This document shows, piece by piece, positions 36,046 to 45,075 of a stretch of 64,000 nucleotides of DNA. Position numbers and translations under genes: made by a program. The stretch lies in assembly GCF_039523755.1 (NCBI RefSeq), contig NZ_BAAAFX010000002.1:124001-188000 (forward strand), given 5' to 3'. Under the pieces are notes generated by a model. The model ran no database searches. It was not told the DNA's origin and worked only from the letters and a program-made list of their open reading frames with translations. The DNA is from Tatumella terrea. Lineage in GTDB: Bacteria > Pseudomonadota > Gammaproteobacteria > Enterobacterales > Enterobacteriaceae. The stretch's first letter is position 1. The number at the start of each line of letters is the position of its first letter.

Positions 36046-36612
36046 ATGGCAACATATTCTAGCAACGATTTTCGTAACGGTCTTAAAATTATGATTGATG
36101 GCGAGCCTTACGCCATTGAAGCCAGTGAGTTCGTAAAACCAGGAAAAGGGCAGGCATTCGCACGCGTTAAGATGCGTCGCCTGCTGACCGGCAAGCTGAT
36201 CGAGAAGACCTTCAAGTCTACCGACTCTGCTGAAGGTGCGGATGTTGTTGATGTGACTCTGACTTACCTGTACAACGACGGTGAGTTCTGGCATTTCATG
36301 AATAACAACACCTTTGAACAGCTGGCGGCTGACGAGAAGGCGGTCGGTGATACTGCGAAATGGCTGCAGGACCAGGCGGAATGTATCGTCACTTTATGGA
36401 ACGGTAACCCGATTGCGATCACTCCTCCAAACTTCATTGAAGCTGAAATCACCGAAACTGACCCGGGTCTGAAAGGTGATACCGCCGGTACCGGTGGTAA
36501 ACCAGCAACTCTGAGCACTGGCGCTGTGGTTAAAGTTCCGTTGTTCGTTCAGATTGGCGAAGTCATCAAAGTTGATACCCGTTCCGGTGAATACGTTTCA
36601 CGCGTGAAGTAA
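36046..36612 (+). CDS. efp: Translation elongation factor P
   Basis: A 188-residue factor that enters stalled ribosomes at polyproline stretches. Lys34, the target of beta-lysylation, is present in KPGKGQAF. Three beta-barrel domains can be followed to the terminal GEYVSRVK. The complete modification pathway is in the window: epmB next to efp, and epmA about 670 bp downstream. The ATG at 36046 is preferred to an in-frame ATG at 36031, since MATYSSNDF is the family start. Confidence 0.98.
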   Translation: MATYSSNDFRNGLKIMIDGEPYAIEASEFVKPGKGQAFARVKMRRLLTGKLIEKTFKSTDSAEGADVVDVTLTYLYNDGEFWHFMNNNTFEQLAADEKAVGDTAKWLQDQAECIVTLWNGNPIAITPPNFIEAEITETDPGLKGDTAGTGGKPATLSTGAVVKVPLFVQIGEVIKVDTRSGEYVSRVK

Positions 36613-36621
36613 GTGATATCA

Positions 36622-36645
36622 GGCACCTCCTTCCCGGGGGGTGCC
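36622..36645 (+). terminator. Hairpin after efp
   Basis: GGCACC / GGTGCC stem extended by mixed pairs, 9 nt after the efp stop; the tail CTCAAA is not a U-tract. Confidence 0.5.
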
Positions 36646-36658
36646 CTCAAAGAGTGTG

Positions 36659-36793
36659 ATGGTGCAAAACCGTCTGCTCCCTGTCTTTATCCTGTGCGCG
36701 GTCACGTCACTTCCTGGCGGATGTAATGCCTGTCGTGGTTTTGGCGACGATATTTCGCACCCCGGCCATGTCCTCTCCCGCGTGGCAAGCTAA
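36659..36793 (+). CDS. ecnA: Entericidin A-like small lipoprotein
   Basis: A 44-residue lipoprotein found by reading the gap between efp and the next gene. It has a short signal sequence and ends PGGCNACRGFGDDISHPG followed by HVLSRVAS, matching the EcnA pattern GCNTARGFG...SRAAS. It carries a second cysteine two residues after the lipidated one, and another in the signal segment. AAAGAG lies upstream of the ATG. Entericidin A is described as the antidote partner of entericidin B. It lies 110 bp before ecnB, in the same order as in E. coli. Confidence 0.8.
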   Translation: MVQNRLLPVFILCAVTSLPGGCNACRGFGDDISHPGHVLSRVAS

Positions 36794-36903
36794 TCAGTTA
36801 ATTATGTGAGCTTCTTCACTGTCCGGCCTGCTGCACTATCAAAAAAACGACTATGCTTACAGTGTTGTCTCCCTGGTGCCGTGACTTTGATGAGGACCTC
36901 CCT

Positions 36904-37038
36904 ATGCGATATAAAAGCGTGTTAGCTCTTATCCCGATAATTGTGCTTTCTACCGTTCTGACAGCCTGTAATACCACCCGCGGTGTCGGTGAAGATGTTG
37001 AGGCTGGAGGGAAGGCCATACAGCGTACAGCACAGTAA
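36904..37038 (+). CDS. ecnB: Entericidin B lipoprotein
   Basis: A 44-residue lipoprotein: signal sequence, lipobox LTAC, then NTTRGVGEDVEAGGKAIQ, nearly the same as E. coli EcnB (NTTRGVGEDISDGGNAIS). EcnB is a small bacteriolytic lipoprotein induced in stationary phase. The ATG at 36904 fits; an in-frame upstream codon at 36853 adds non-signal residues. It follows ecnA by 110 bp. The frd, ampC and blc genes that come next in E. coli are missing, and epmA follows instead. Confidence 0.92.
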   Translation: MRYKSVLALIPIIVLSTVLTACNTTRGVGEDVEAGGKAIQRTAQ

Positions 37039-37283
37039 CCTGCCACTCGCCTTTATTCAGGGGGATGAGTCTGTTGGCCGTCTCCCTGTCCTGTATTCTC
37101 CTGGCCCGCCATGCCTGCTTCCCCGTTGAAACTTCGCATCTTTTTCTGCCGGACAGAGTAACCGACACGGACAACAAAAATTATCCTCTGCCTCAAGGAC
37201 AGTATTGTCCCTGCATGACGTCATTGTTTGTCGGTGATGTTGCATGTAGACTGCACCACTTTTGTCATCCCGGGAGTACGACA

Positions 37284-38261
37284 ATGAACGAAACCACACA
37301 CTGGCAGCCGAGTGCACCGATTGCCAATCTACTGAAACGTGCGGCGATAGTGGCAGATATCCGGCGTTTTTTTGCAGATCGTGGTGTCCTTGAAGTAGAT
37401 ACTCCTGCGATGAGCCAGGCAACCGTCACCGATATCCATCTTGTGCCGTTCAAAACACGGTTTGTCGGGCCGGGCGCGTCTCAGGGGCTGGATTTATGGT
37501 TAATGACCAGCCCTGAGTATCATATGAAACGCCTGCTCGCTGCCGGTAGCGGTCCGATTTACCAGATGAATCGCAGTTTCCGTAATGAAGAAGCAGGACG
37601 ACACCATAATCCTGAGTTCACCATGCTGGAATGGTACCGGCCGCATTATGATATGTACCGGTTAATCAACGAAGTTGATGATCTGCTGCAACAGATCCTG
37701 GAATGTGGTGAAGCGGAGACATTATCTTATCAGCAGGCATTTTTACGTTGCCTGAATATCGACCCCCTGACCGCAGAAAAAGAGGCACTGGTTGCCGCGG
37801 CCGCGACACTGGGCGTGGGAGATTTAGCCGCGTCCGAGGATGATCGCGACACTTTGCTGCAACTGCTGTTTATGCTGGGTGTGGAGCCTAAAATTGGTCA
37901 GGATAGACCTGCTTTTGTCTATCACTTCCCAGCGTCTCAGGCTTCGCTGGCAGAAATCAGCACCGAAGATCATCGGGTTGCGGAGCGCTTTGAGGTTTAC
38001 TACCGCGGAATTGAGCTCGCGAATGGCTTCCGTGAACTGACCGATGCCAGAGAGCAGCGTCAGCGCTTTGAACAGGATAATCGTCGTCGTGCAGAAAAAG
38101 GATTACCTGAACAGCCTATCGATCAGTTACTGCTGGCAGCACTGGAGCATGGTCTGCCTGATTGCTCCGGGGTCGCGTTAGGCATCGATCGTCTGATTAT
38201 GCTGGCGTTAAAAGCCGACTCTCTGAGTGATGTGATTGCTTTCCCTGTCGAACGCTGCTGA
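37284..38261 (+). CDS. epmA: EF-P beta-lysine ligase EpmA
   Basis: A 325-residue class II lysyl-tRNA synthetase paralogue without an anticodon-binding domain, same length as E. coli EpmA. Motif 2 region FRNEEAGRHHNPEFTMLEWY and motif 3 GVALGIDRLIML are present. It attaches (R)-beta-lysine to EF-P Lys34. The start MNETTHWQPS follows the family; a longer open frame back to 37065 is incidental. It converges on mscM. Confidence 0.97.
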   Translation: MNETTHWQPSAPIANLLKRAAIVADIRRFFADRGVLEVDTPAMSQATVTDIHLVPFKTRFVGPGASQGLDLWLMTSPEYHMKRLLAAGSGPIYQMNRSFRNEEAGRHHNPEFTMLEWYRPHYDMYRLINEVDDLLQQILECGEAETLSYQQAFLRCLNIDPLTAEKEALVAAAATLGVGDLAASEDDRDTLLQLLFMLGVEPKIGQDRPAFVYHFPASQASLAEISTEDHRVAERFEVYYRGIELANGFRELTDAREQRQRFEQDNRRRAEKGLPEQPIDQLLLAALEHGLPDCSGVALGIDRLIMLALKADSLSDVIAFPVERC

Positions 38262-38268
38262 TCCTGCC

Positions 38269-38291
38269 CGGCCCTGTGCGGTACAGGGCCG
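38269..38291. terminator. Bidirectional hairpin between epmA and mscM
   Basis: A 9-bp stem CGGCCCTGT / ACAGGGCCG with a 5-nt loop between the convergent stops; no U-tract on either strand. Confidence 0.6.
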
Positions 38292-38307
38292 CACAGAGCC
38301 ACCTTTC

Positions 38308-41300
38308 TTACAGCCCTCCGGACTTATAAACTTTCGCCTGCGGCGTACCCTGCGCGCCCGGTAATGGCGTGCTGACTTTCTCCATACGGACCTGGAAAGG
38401 CGGGAAAGGCATTTCGATATTATTATCTTTGAAGCCTTTCAGTATCAGCTGATGGAGCTCATGACGTAGCGGCATCCGATGGCCCATTTCTGCGGCGTAA
38501 ATCCGTAATTCGAAGAGCTGAATACCTTGCTGCAGATCCACCAGGAAAGCTTCAGGCAGCGGGGTTTTCAGCACGTAGCTGCAGCGATCTGCCGCTTGCT
38601 TCAGGACCCCGGTGACCAGTTCACTGTTGATATGTGCCGGGGCCGGGATGGTCAGTACGACACGGGTGACAGCATCAGAAAGTGACCAGTTAACAAACTG
38701 CTCGGTGATAAACGCCTTATTTGGCACAATAATTTCTTTACGGTCCCAGTCTGTAATGGTGGTGGCGCGGGTATTGATTTTTGAAATCGTACCGGTCAGC
38801 TCACGAATAGTCACCGTATCCCCGATACGTATCGGTTTTTCGAACAGAATGATCAGGCCGGAAATAAAGTTTGCGAAGATCTCCTGTAACCCGAAGCCCA
38901 ATCCGACGCCCAGTGCGGCGACCAGCCATTGCAGCTTAGCCCAGTCAATGCCCAGCATTGAGAAGGCCGTCATCACCCCGATAATCATCAGGATATATTT
39001 GGTTAAGGTGGTTATCGCATATCCTGTGCCTGGCGCCAGACTCAGATGCTGTAATAAGGCCAGTTCCAGCAGGGCAGGCATATTTCTGACCAGTTGCAGG
39101 GTGATAATCAGTACCAGAATAGCGATCAGCACCGCGCCGAGAGTTACCGGCTGGATATTTTCCCCGCTCGTCGAGGAGGCATCCCATAACGGAATATTTT
39201 CCAGAAATGCGAAGGCAGAATGCAGCTCTGACCACAGTAAGATCAGTGATACCAAAGCAACCAGCGTCAGTAAGGAGCGCACCAGCCGCAGAGACTGGGC
39301 ACTGATGGTATCGAGGTCGATGACGGGCTCTTCAACTTCATAAGACTCGGTACTGAAGCCGCTATGTTCTTTTTCCTCTTCACCGCTACGGGCCCGGCTG
39401 GCAAGCATATCTGCGCGTTTCTGACGTGCGCGGTCAAACTCAATTCTGCGCCGCTGGATAAGCATCCAGCGACGTATAATATGATAAATCACTAACAGCA
39501 CAAACCAGATGGCCAGCGAGCTCTCCAGGCGTGCCAGCAGGGCCTGCGCCGTCGCCAGATAGCCGATACAGGACGCAAGCGCAGCAATCAGAGGGATTGC
39601 CATCATCACATCCCAGAGAATGGTATTGGTCATGTTGTTACTGTTGCCCTGACGATCGAAATATAACGGCAGGCCGGCCCGTTTCAGGGCGTTTGTCACG
39701 ACGGTCAGAGAGATACAGATAAGAATGAAGCACAGTCTGCCCAGCGACGCAGAAAACTGTCGGTCTTCAAGGTTATCAAAGGTAATCAATACCATAATAA
39801 GCGGCACAATGACTCCCACCGTCAGGGAGTAGTAGCGCATCGCTTTGGCGACACTGGCCTGCGGCCAGCGGAAGTGCGTAATAAACAGCCCATGCGGTCT
39901 GGCAAAGGCGGCACTGATCATAAATGCCCATAATACCGGCAGGGTCGCGGTGACTCCGTCGCCAATCGCCACGGCGATAGGATAGGGCCAGGCATTCTGC
40001 AACCCATAGCCGAGGGCCGCCCATAACACCGGCAGAGGAAGGGCCACCAGAATCGACCAGAAGACGGTGCGCACGGTAAGGCTGAACTTATCCAGGGTCA
40101 CTTTGCCGACCTTGCCGGCCGAACGCTCGAGGAAAGCCTGGTAGTGACGGCGTGAGCTGATACTGATGACGACCAGGAAGAATGCCCCCAGGATCGGGAT
40201 AATCGTCTCTCTGCTGGTAAACATCATAATACTGGCTTTACCCAGCTGTCCGAAGGTATCCAGAGAAATCAGGCGTGACAGATCCTGGACGACCTGGAGC
40301 GGGTAATGGAAGGTGATTGGGCCAACATCCGCCGTCCAGAACAGATAGCGGTGGGTGGCATCTTTTACGTCATCCAGCGCATCCTGCAACTGGGTATTGG
40401 CCACTTTAAGTTTGGTGATCTCCAGAATCAGCGAATCACAGCCGGAGATCAGCGAACCGAGTAATTCACGCTGAGTACGTAGCTGGGCATCCAGAATACG
40501 TATCTGACTGGCGGTCAGGGGAGTGCCATCCTCCTGAGTCAGTGAGTGCAAACTGCCTTGTCTGCTCAGCAGATCTTCATAATGCAGTCGCTGCACCCGC
40601 AGTTCACCCATTTCACTGTCAATCTGCTGCTGTTTCGGCACTTCCGGCAGGCGGGCAACCTGAGCACGTAGTGCTTCTCCCAGCAGATTAGATTCACCAA
40701 GCCATTGGGATTGCTCACGCAGTGTGCTGAGCGCCTGTCTGACCTGCAAGGTCTGTCCGGCGGCAAGCCGTTGCTGGGAAGCCACCAGATCCATCCGCTG
40801 AGCCTGCTGATTCAAATCGTTGGAAAGATCGCGGTTGATACGGAACTGTTCACTGATACCGGGCGGGAGTTCGCCACTGTTTTCAGCCAGTTGCTCGGTA
40901 CGCTCCAGAGCCTGTTGCGCTTCCTGCTGACGCAGGGTGTTGAGCTGGTTTCTCAGTGCCTGCAGATAATTGTCCAGCTGAGTCATGGTCTTCTGGTGTA
41001 ACTCAGCCCGTAAGCGCGCCAGTTCCTGGCGGTTGCTCGCGGACAGCTGAGCCAGTTCCAGTTCATTGACGCGGGCCTTGCTGGCGGCGTTGCCGGTTTC
41101 CCGTGCCCAGGCACTGGCCTGTCCACGGGCGGTGGCGGAGGCGGAAAGACTTTGCAGACGGCGATCGCTGTCAGTCAGTGCCCGTCTGGCCTCGGTTTGC
41201 TGCTGGGGTAATTGCGTGATGGAATCACTGATTTCACGGACCCTGTCCTGTTCCTGCTGGGCCTGACGGCCTTCTTCCAGTAACTGACTGCTGACCCGTA

Positions 41301-41637
41301 AAATCTCCTGCTCCAGCTCATTGCTGCTCAGTGACGGATTGACCGTTTTCGGGGTATCCGCCACCGACACAATTTGCTGCTGTAATTCCCGGGATAATTT
41401 CGGGAAATTATCGATAACAGACTGATACTGACGTGCCTGTTCGATCGATGCGTTACGCTGATCGATAAAATCCAGGGCAGTCTGTAACGTCTGAACCAGT
41501 TCTGCCTGCGCCGGGCTGGCTTTACTGCTCTTAGCCGTTTCCAGCGCCTGTTTTATCTGTGCGGCATCCGGAGGCGTGGCCGCATACAGTGAGAAGCTGA
41601 GCCCGAGGCTCAGCAGTAAAGCCACAATCACGCGCAC
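38308..41637 (-). CDS. mscM: Miniconductance mechanosensitive channel MscM (YjeP)
   Basis: An 1109-residue member of the large MscS family (E. coli 1107). A signal peptide is followed by a long periplasmic region predicted coiled coil (residues about 25-460, Gln/Glu/Leu-rich), then about 11 membrane helices and the MscS pore domain with GLGFGLQEIFANFISGLI and EKPIRIGDTVTI near residue 915. It opens under membrane tension during hypo-osmotic shock. It lies 17 bp after psd on the same strand, as in E. coli, so the two are co-transcribed. Confidence 0.97.
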   Translation of the reverse strand: MRVIVALLLSLGLSFSLYAATPPDAAQIKQALETAKSSKASPAQAELVQTLQTALDFIDQRNASIEQARQYQSVIDNFPKLSRELQQQIVSVADTPKTVNPSLSSNELEQEILRVSSQLLEEGRQAQQEQDRVREISDSITQLPQQQTEARRALTDSDRRLQSLSASATARGQASAWARETGNAASKARVNELELAQLSASNRQELARLRAELHQKTMTQLDNYLQALRNQLNTLRQQEAQQALERTEQLAENSGELPPGISEQFRINRDLSNDLNQQAQRMDLVASQQRLAAGQTLQVRQALSTLREQSQWLGESNLLGEALRAQVARLPEVPKQQQIDSEMGELRVQRLHYEDLLSRQGSLHSLTQEDGTPLTASQIRILDAQLRTQRELLGSLISGCDSLILEITKLKVANTQLQDALDDVKDATHRYLFWTADVGPITFHYPLQVVQDLSRLISLDTFGQLGKASIMMFTSRETIIPILGAFFLVVISISSRRHYQAFLERSAGKVGKVTLDKFSLTVRTVFWSILVALPLPVLWAALGYGLQNAWPYPIAVAIGDGVTATLPVLWAFMISAAFARPHGLFITHFRWPQASVAKAMRYYSLTVGVIVPLIMVLITFDNLEDRQFSASLGRLCFILICISLTVVTNALKRAGLPLYFDRQGNSNNMTNTILWDVMMAIPLIAALASCIGYLATAQALLARLESSLAIWFVLLVIYHIIRRWMLIQRRRIEFDRARQKRADMLASRARSGEEEKEHSGFSTESYEVEEPVIDLDTISAQSLRLVRSLLTLVALVSLILLWSELHSAFAFLENIPLWDASSTSGENIQPVTLGAVLIAILVLIITLQLVRNMPALLELALLQHLSLAPGTGYAITTLTKYILMIIGVMTAFSMLGIDWAKLQWLVAALGVGLGFGLQEIFANFISGLIILFEKPIRIGDTVTIRELTGTISKINTRATTITDWDRKEIIVPNKAFITEQFVNWSLSDAVTRVVLTIPAPAHINSELVTGVLKQAADRCSYVLKTPLPEAFLVDLQQGIQLFELRIYAAEMGHRMPLRHELHQLILKGFKDNNIEMPFPPFQVRMEKVSTPLPGAQGTPQAKVYKSGGL

Positions 41638-41654
41638 GTCATCGTTCTCCGGGC

Positions 41655-42551
41655 TTACTCAGTGACAGGACTGACTGACGGAGTGTCAGAGAAGATACTG
41701 GCCAGAGGCTGACCCAGACGGGTTTTTGCTTCAGCTTCCAGAGACTCACTCAGCATGACTTTATTTTTTGCAAACAGGTTTATGACCGTGGAACCGAGTT
41801 TGAAGCGGCCCATTTCGTCACCTTTCAGCAGTACCACTGCACCATCCGTCTCAGCGGCAGGGTAGTGCCAGCGCTTGATCACCCCTTCGCGAGGTGGCGT
41901 AATGGTGCCGGCCCAGACCGTTTCGATACTGCCGACAATGGTCGCTCCGACCAGTATCTGGACCATCGGTCCGAAATCGGTATCAAAGTAGCAGATTACG
42001 CGTTCGTTACGGGCAAACAGGTTGGGGATATTACGCGCAGTCAGCGGATTCACTGAGTACAGGTCTCCCGGCACGTAGACCATTTCGCGCAGGATACCAT
42101 TACACGGCATATGCACACGGTGATAATCACGCGGAGCCAGGTAAGTGGTTACAAACTGTCCGTTGTAAAAATCTGCGGCACGGCGCTCATCCCCGGCGAG
42201 TAACGCCTCCAGGGTGTACTGGTGACCTTTGGCCTGAAAGATCTGATTTTCTTCGATACGTCCGGCCTGACTCACGGCCCCGTCTGCGGGCTGAATCAGC
42301 AGATTAGGATCATTATCTATCGGGCGGGCACCCTCTTTTAACGGACGAACGAAGAAGTCGTTAAAAGTCGGGTAGGCCGATGTTTCTTTCTTCACCGCTT
42401 CAGACATATCCACTTTGTAGTACCAGACAAACAGATCTATCACCGAGCGGGTCAGCCAGCCCCCGCGACGGCTGGCAGCCCAGCCCGCCAGTTCTGTTAA
42501 CGCTTTTTTCGGTAAAACTGCATTGATGCCAAGTTTGAATTTTTCGAGCAT
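41655..42551 (-). CDS. psd: Phosphatidylserine decarboxylase
   Basis: A 298-residue proenzyme that forms phosphatidylethanolamine. The self-cleavage site LGST is at the C-terminal side, with Ser254 becoming the pyruvoyl group; catalytic region DYHRVHMPCNG is also present. The ATG at 42551 (MLEKFK) is chosen over an in-frame codon at 42572 because a GGAGGCAAC-type ribosome site lies between. First gene of psd-mscM. Confidence 0.97.
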   Translation of the reverse strand: MLEKFKLGINAVLPKKALTELAGWAASRRGGWLTRSVIDLFVWYYKVDMSEAVKKETSAYPTFNDFFVRPLKEGARPIDNDPNLLIQPADGAVSQAGRIEENQIFQAKGHQYTLEALLAGDERRAADFYNGQFVTTYLAPRDYHRVHMPCNGILREMVYVPGDLYSVNPLTARNIPNLFARNERVICYFDTDFGPMVQILVGATIVGSIETVWAGTITPPREGVIKRWHYPAAETDGAVVLLKGDEMGRFKLGSTVINLFAKNKVMLSESLEAEAKTRLGQPLASIFSDTPSVSPVTE

Positions 42552-42641
42552 GTTGCCTCCTGGCATTATCACGAGATAGAGATAAAAAACGGGCGCAACT
42601 CAGGCGACCCTGGTAAATTGGCGATCCCGCCAGTATGTCAG

Positions 42642-43694
42642 TTAGTCCTCACTGACAGAAAAGTTTTTCCGGACTTTGACCTGTGCCATGCTTTCCAGAA
42701 TACGGTGGTAACTTTCGAAACGTACTTCGTCAATCCTGCCATCTTCTACGGCCTGACGTATTGCACACCCCGGATCGTTATCATGTTTGCAGTCGCGGAA
42801 TTTACAGTGACCAAGATAGTCCGCAAATTCGACAAATCCGCGGGTAATTTGTTCCGGTTCCAGATGCCAGAGACCAAACTCCCTGACCCCCGGGGAGTCG
42901 ATCACATCTCCGCCATGCGGGAAGTGATACAACCGGGCGGCGGTGGTGGTGTGCTGGCCCAGACCGGAGTTATCTGACACATCATTGGTCAGAATTTCCT
43001 CTTCACTGGCCGCATCCAGCCCTAACAGCCGGTTAAGCAGGCTGGATTTACCCACCCCTGACTGGCCGGCAAAAATACTGATCCTGTCAGTCAGTGCCTG
43101 CTCCAGAGGGGCCAGCCCCTGACGTTCGTGGCTTGATACCATTAATACCGGATAGCCGATCCTGCGGTAGATATCCATTTGTTCGTCCACAAAGGCCCGC
43201 GCAGCATCATCCAGCAGATCGGTCTTATTCAGCACCAGCAGTGGCGCTATTCCCAGTGTTTCGCAGGCCACCAGATAGCGGTCGATAATATTCAGCGACA
43301 ACTCCGGTAAAATTGCGGACACAATGACAATCTGATTAATGTTAGCGGCAATCGGCTTCAGACCGTCGTAATAATCGGGGCGGGTCAGCATCGATGTTCT
43401 TTCGTGAACGGCTTCGACAATGCCTTTCCCGGCGCCACTCTGCGGGGCGCGCCAGACCACACGGTCACCGGTTACCAGCGAACGGATCGTCCGGCGGATA
43501 TTACACCGCAAAATATTCCCCGTGCTGTCTTCCACATCGGCATGCATACCAAAGCGGCTGATCACAATACCTTCTTCCGGCTCGCCAAAGAGGCTGTCAT
43601 CAGGCTCTGCTTTTTCCGGTCGTGTTTTCAGGCGTCGCTGATGGTTAGCATTAACACGACGCTGCTGACCTTTTGACAGTTTATTTTTGCTCAC
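42642..43694 (-). CDS. rsgA: Ribosome small-subunit maturation GTPase RsgA
   Basis: A 350-residue circularly permuted GTPase, same length as E. coli RsgA. Order: N-terminal OB fold, G4 NKTDL, G1 GQSGVGKSS, G3 DSPGVREF, and a C-terminal zinc site CKFRDCKHDNDPGC. It checks late 30S assembly. The start is GTG at 43694 (VSKNKLSKGQQ), with AGAGGA just upstream; an ATG four codons earlier is inside the ribosome site. Divergent from orn. Confidence 0.96.
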   Translation of the reverse strand: MSKNKLSKGQQRRVNANHQRRLKTRPEKAEPDDSLFGEPEEGIVISRFGMHADVEDSTGNILRCNIRRTIRSLVTGDRVVWRAPQSGAGKGIVEAVHERTSMLTRPDYYDGLKPIAANINQIVIVSAILPELSLNIIDRYLVACETLGIAPLLVLNKTDLLDDAARAFVDEQMDIYRRIGYPVLMVSSHERQGLAPLEQALTDRISIFAGQSGVGKSSLLNRLLGLDAASEEEILTNDVSDNSGLGQHTTTAARLYHFPHGGDVIDSPGVREFGLWHLEPEQITRGFVEFADYLGHCKFRDCKHDNDPGCAIRQAVEDGRIDEVRFESYHRILESMAQVKVRKNFSVSED

Positions 43695-43795
43695 ACTTCC
43701 TCTCATGATTTGCCAGACTTCGCCCGGCGGGACAAAACGTCTATGATACCATTATTAGTCATCAATAGACGATTTTAGCAACGGTGAGAGAGTGT

Positions 43796-44344
43796 ATGGC
43801 AACTGCAAGTGAAAACAATCTGATTTGGATTGACCTCGAAATGACTGGCCTGGACCCGGAAAGGGATCGGATCATAGAAATCGCAACGCTGGTGACCGAT
43901 GCGGACCTGAATATTCTTGCCGAAGGGCCAGTGATTGCGGTTCACCAGTCCGCCGAACAACTGTCTCTGATGGATGACTGGAATGTTCGTACCCATACCG
44001 GCAGCGGCCTGGTGGACCGGGTTAAACAGAGCCAGTACGACGACCGTGCAGCAGAACTTGCCACGCTGGAGTTCTTAAAACAATGGGTCCCCGCCAATGC
44101 CTCACCGATCTGCGGGAACAGTATCGGTCAGGACCGCCGTTTCCTCTACAAGTATATGCCTGAGCTGGAAGCATGGTTCCATTACCGGGCTCTGGATGTG
44201 AGTACATTAAAAGAGCTGGCCCGTCGCTGGAAACCGGAAATTCTGCCAGGTTTCCGTAAAGCAGGAACGCACCAGGCACTGGATGATATTCGTGAGTCAG
44301 TAGCCGAATTACGCTACTACCGGGAAAATTTCCTCAGCCTTTAA
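43796..44344 (+). CDS. orn: Oligoribonuclease
   Basis: A 182-residue DEDDh 3'-5' exonuclease degrading dinucleotides such as pGpG and short RNAs (E. coli 181). Exo I WIDLEMTGLDPERD, Exo II region ICGNSIGQDRRF and Exo III HQALDDIRESVAEL are intact. The ATG at 43796 (MATASENN) is chosen; an upstream ATG at 43784 overlaps the GAGAG ribosome site. The tRNA-Gly cluster follows 150 bp downstream. Confidence 0.97.
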   Translation: MATASENNLIWIDLEMTGLDPERDRIIEIATLVTDADLNILAEGPVIAVHQSAEQLSLMDDWNVRTHTGSGLVDRVKQSQYDDRAAELATLEFLKQWVPANASPICGNSIGQDRRFLYKYMPELEAWFHYRALDVSTLKELARRWKPEILPGFRKAGTHQALDDIRESVAELRYYRENFLSL

Positions 44345-44425
44345 GTAAAATTGTCTAATCTGACAACAAGATGATGCTTTAATCGTCAGTCAGACGAAAA
44401 GCTGCAAAAATATTGGTAACGGGGC

Positions 44426-44453
44426 TTGCGTAGCGGAATTATTCTCGTATAAT
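44426..44453 (+). promoter_or_regulatory. Promoter of the tRNA-Gly cluster
   Basis: TTGCGT (44426-44431) and a perfect TATAAT (44448-44453) are separated by 16 bp. The following GC-rich discriminator (TTCGCACCCC) is typical of stringently controlled tRNA promoters. Confidence 0.82.
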
Positions 44454-44493
44454 TCGCACCCCGTAACGATGAAGAATTTATGTCGTTGCCGGC

Positions 44494-44569
<76 letters not shown>

Positions 44570-44603
44570 GATTCAAAAAGTAGTTGCAGTAGTATCCTCC
44601 GAT

Positions 44604-44679
<76 letters not shown>

Positions 44680-44714
44680 GAGAATATAAGTAGTTGCAGT
44701 TGTACCTCCTATAT

Positions 44715-44790
<76 letters not shown>

Positions 44791-44840
44791 GATTTTCTCC
44801 GGTATTTTCTTCCGTTTTACACTTCGCTTTTTTATCCTTT

Positions 44841-44968
44841 GCTGATTTGCTGATTTGCTGATTTGCTGATTTGCTGATTTGCTGATTTGCTGATTTGCTG
44901 ATTTGCTGATTTGCTGATTTGCTGATTTGCTGATTTGCTGATTTGCTGATTTGCTGATTTGCTGATTT
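44841..44968. repeat. Octanucleotide tandem array (GCTGATTT)16
   Basis: Sixteen perfect, uninterrupted copies of GCTGATTT, followed by a partial GCT. It starts 51 bp after the last tRNA-Gly and ends about 107 bp before the end of the minus-strand aminotransferase gene. The perfection of all copies suggests recent expansion by slippage and probable copy-number variation between strains. It has no spacers. An open frame with QQISKSAN-type repeats across it is an artefact of the array. Confidence 0.97.
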
Positions 44969-45075
44969 GCTATGCCTGCAATAGCGGATAAAAAAATCAG
45001 CGCACCAGGTACGCTGATCGATATCACCGCAAAACAGGCAAGGCCAACGTTTGTCGGACCTTATCTGCAGTGTCT

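Noticed and set aside
44841..44968. CRISPR-like appearance of the octamer array
   Set aside because: Same reason: an uninterrupted tandem repeat.
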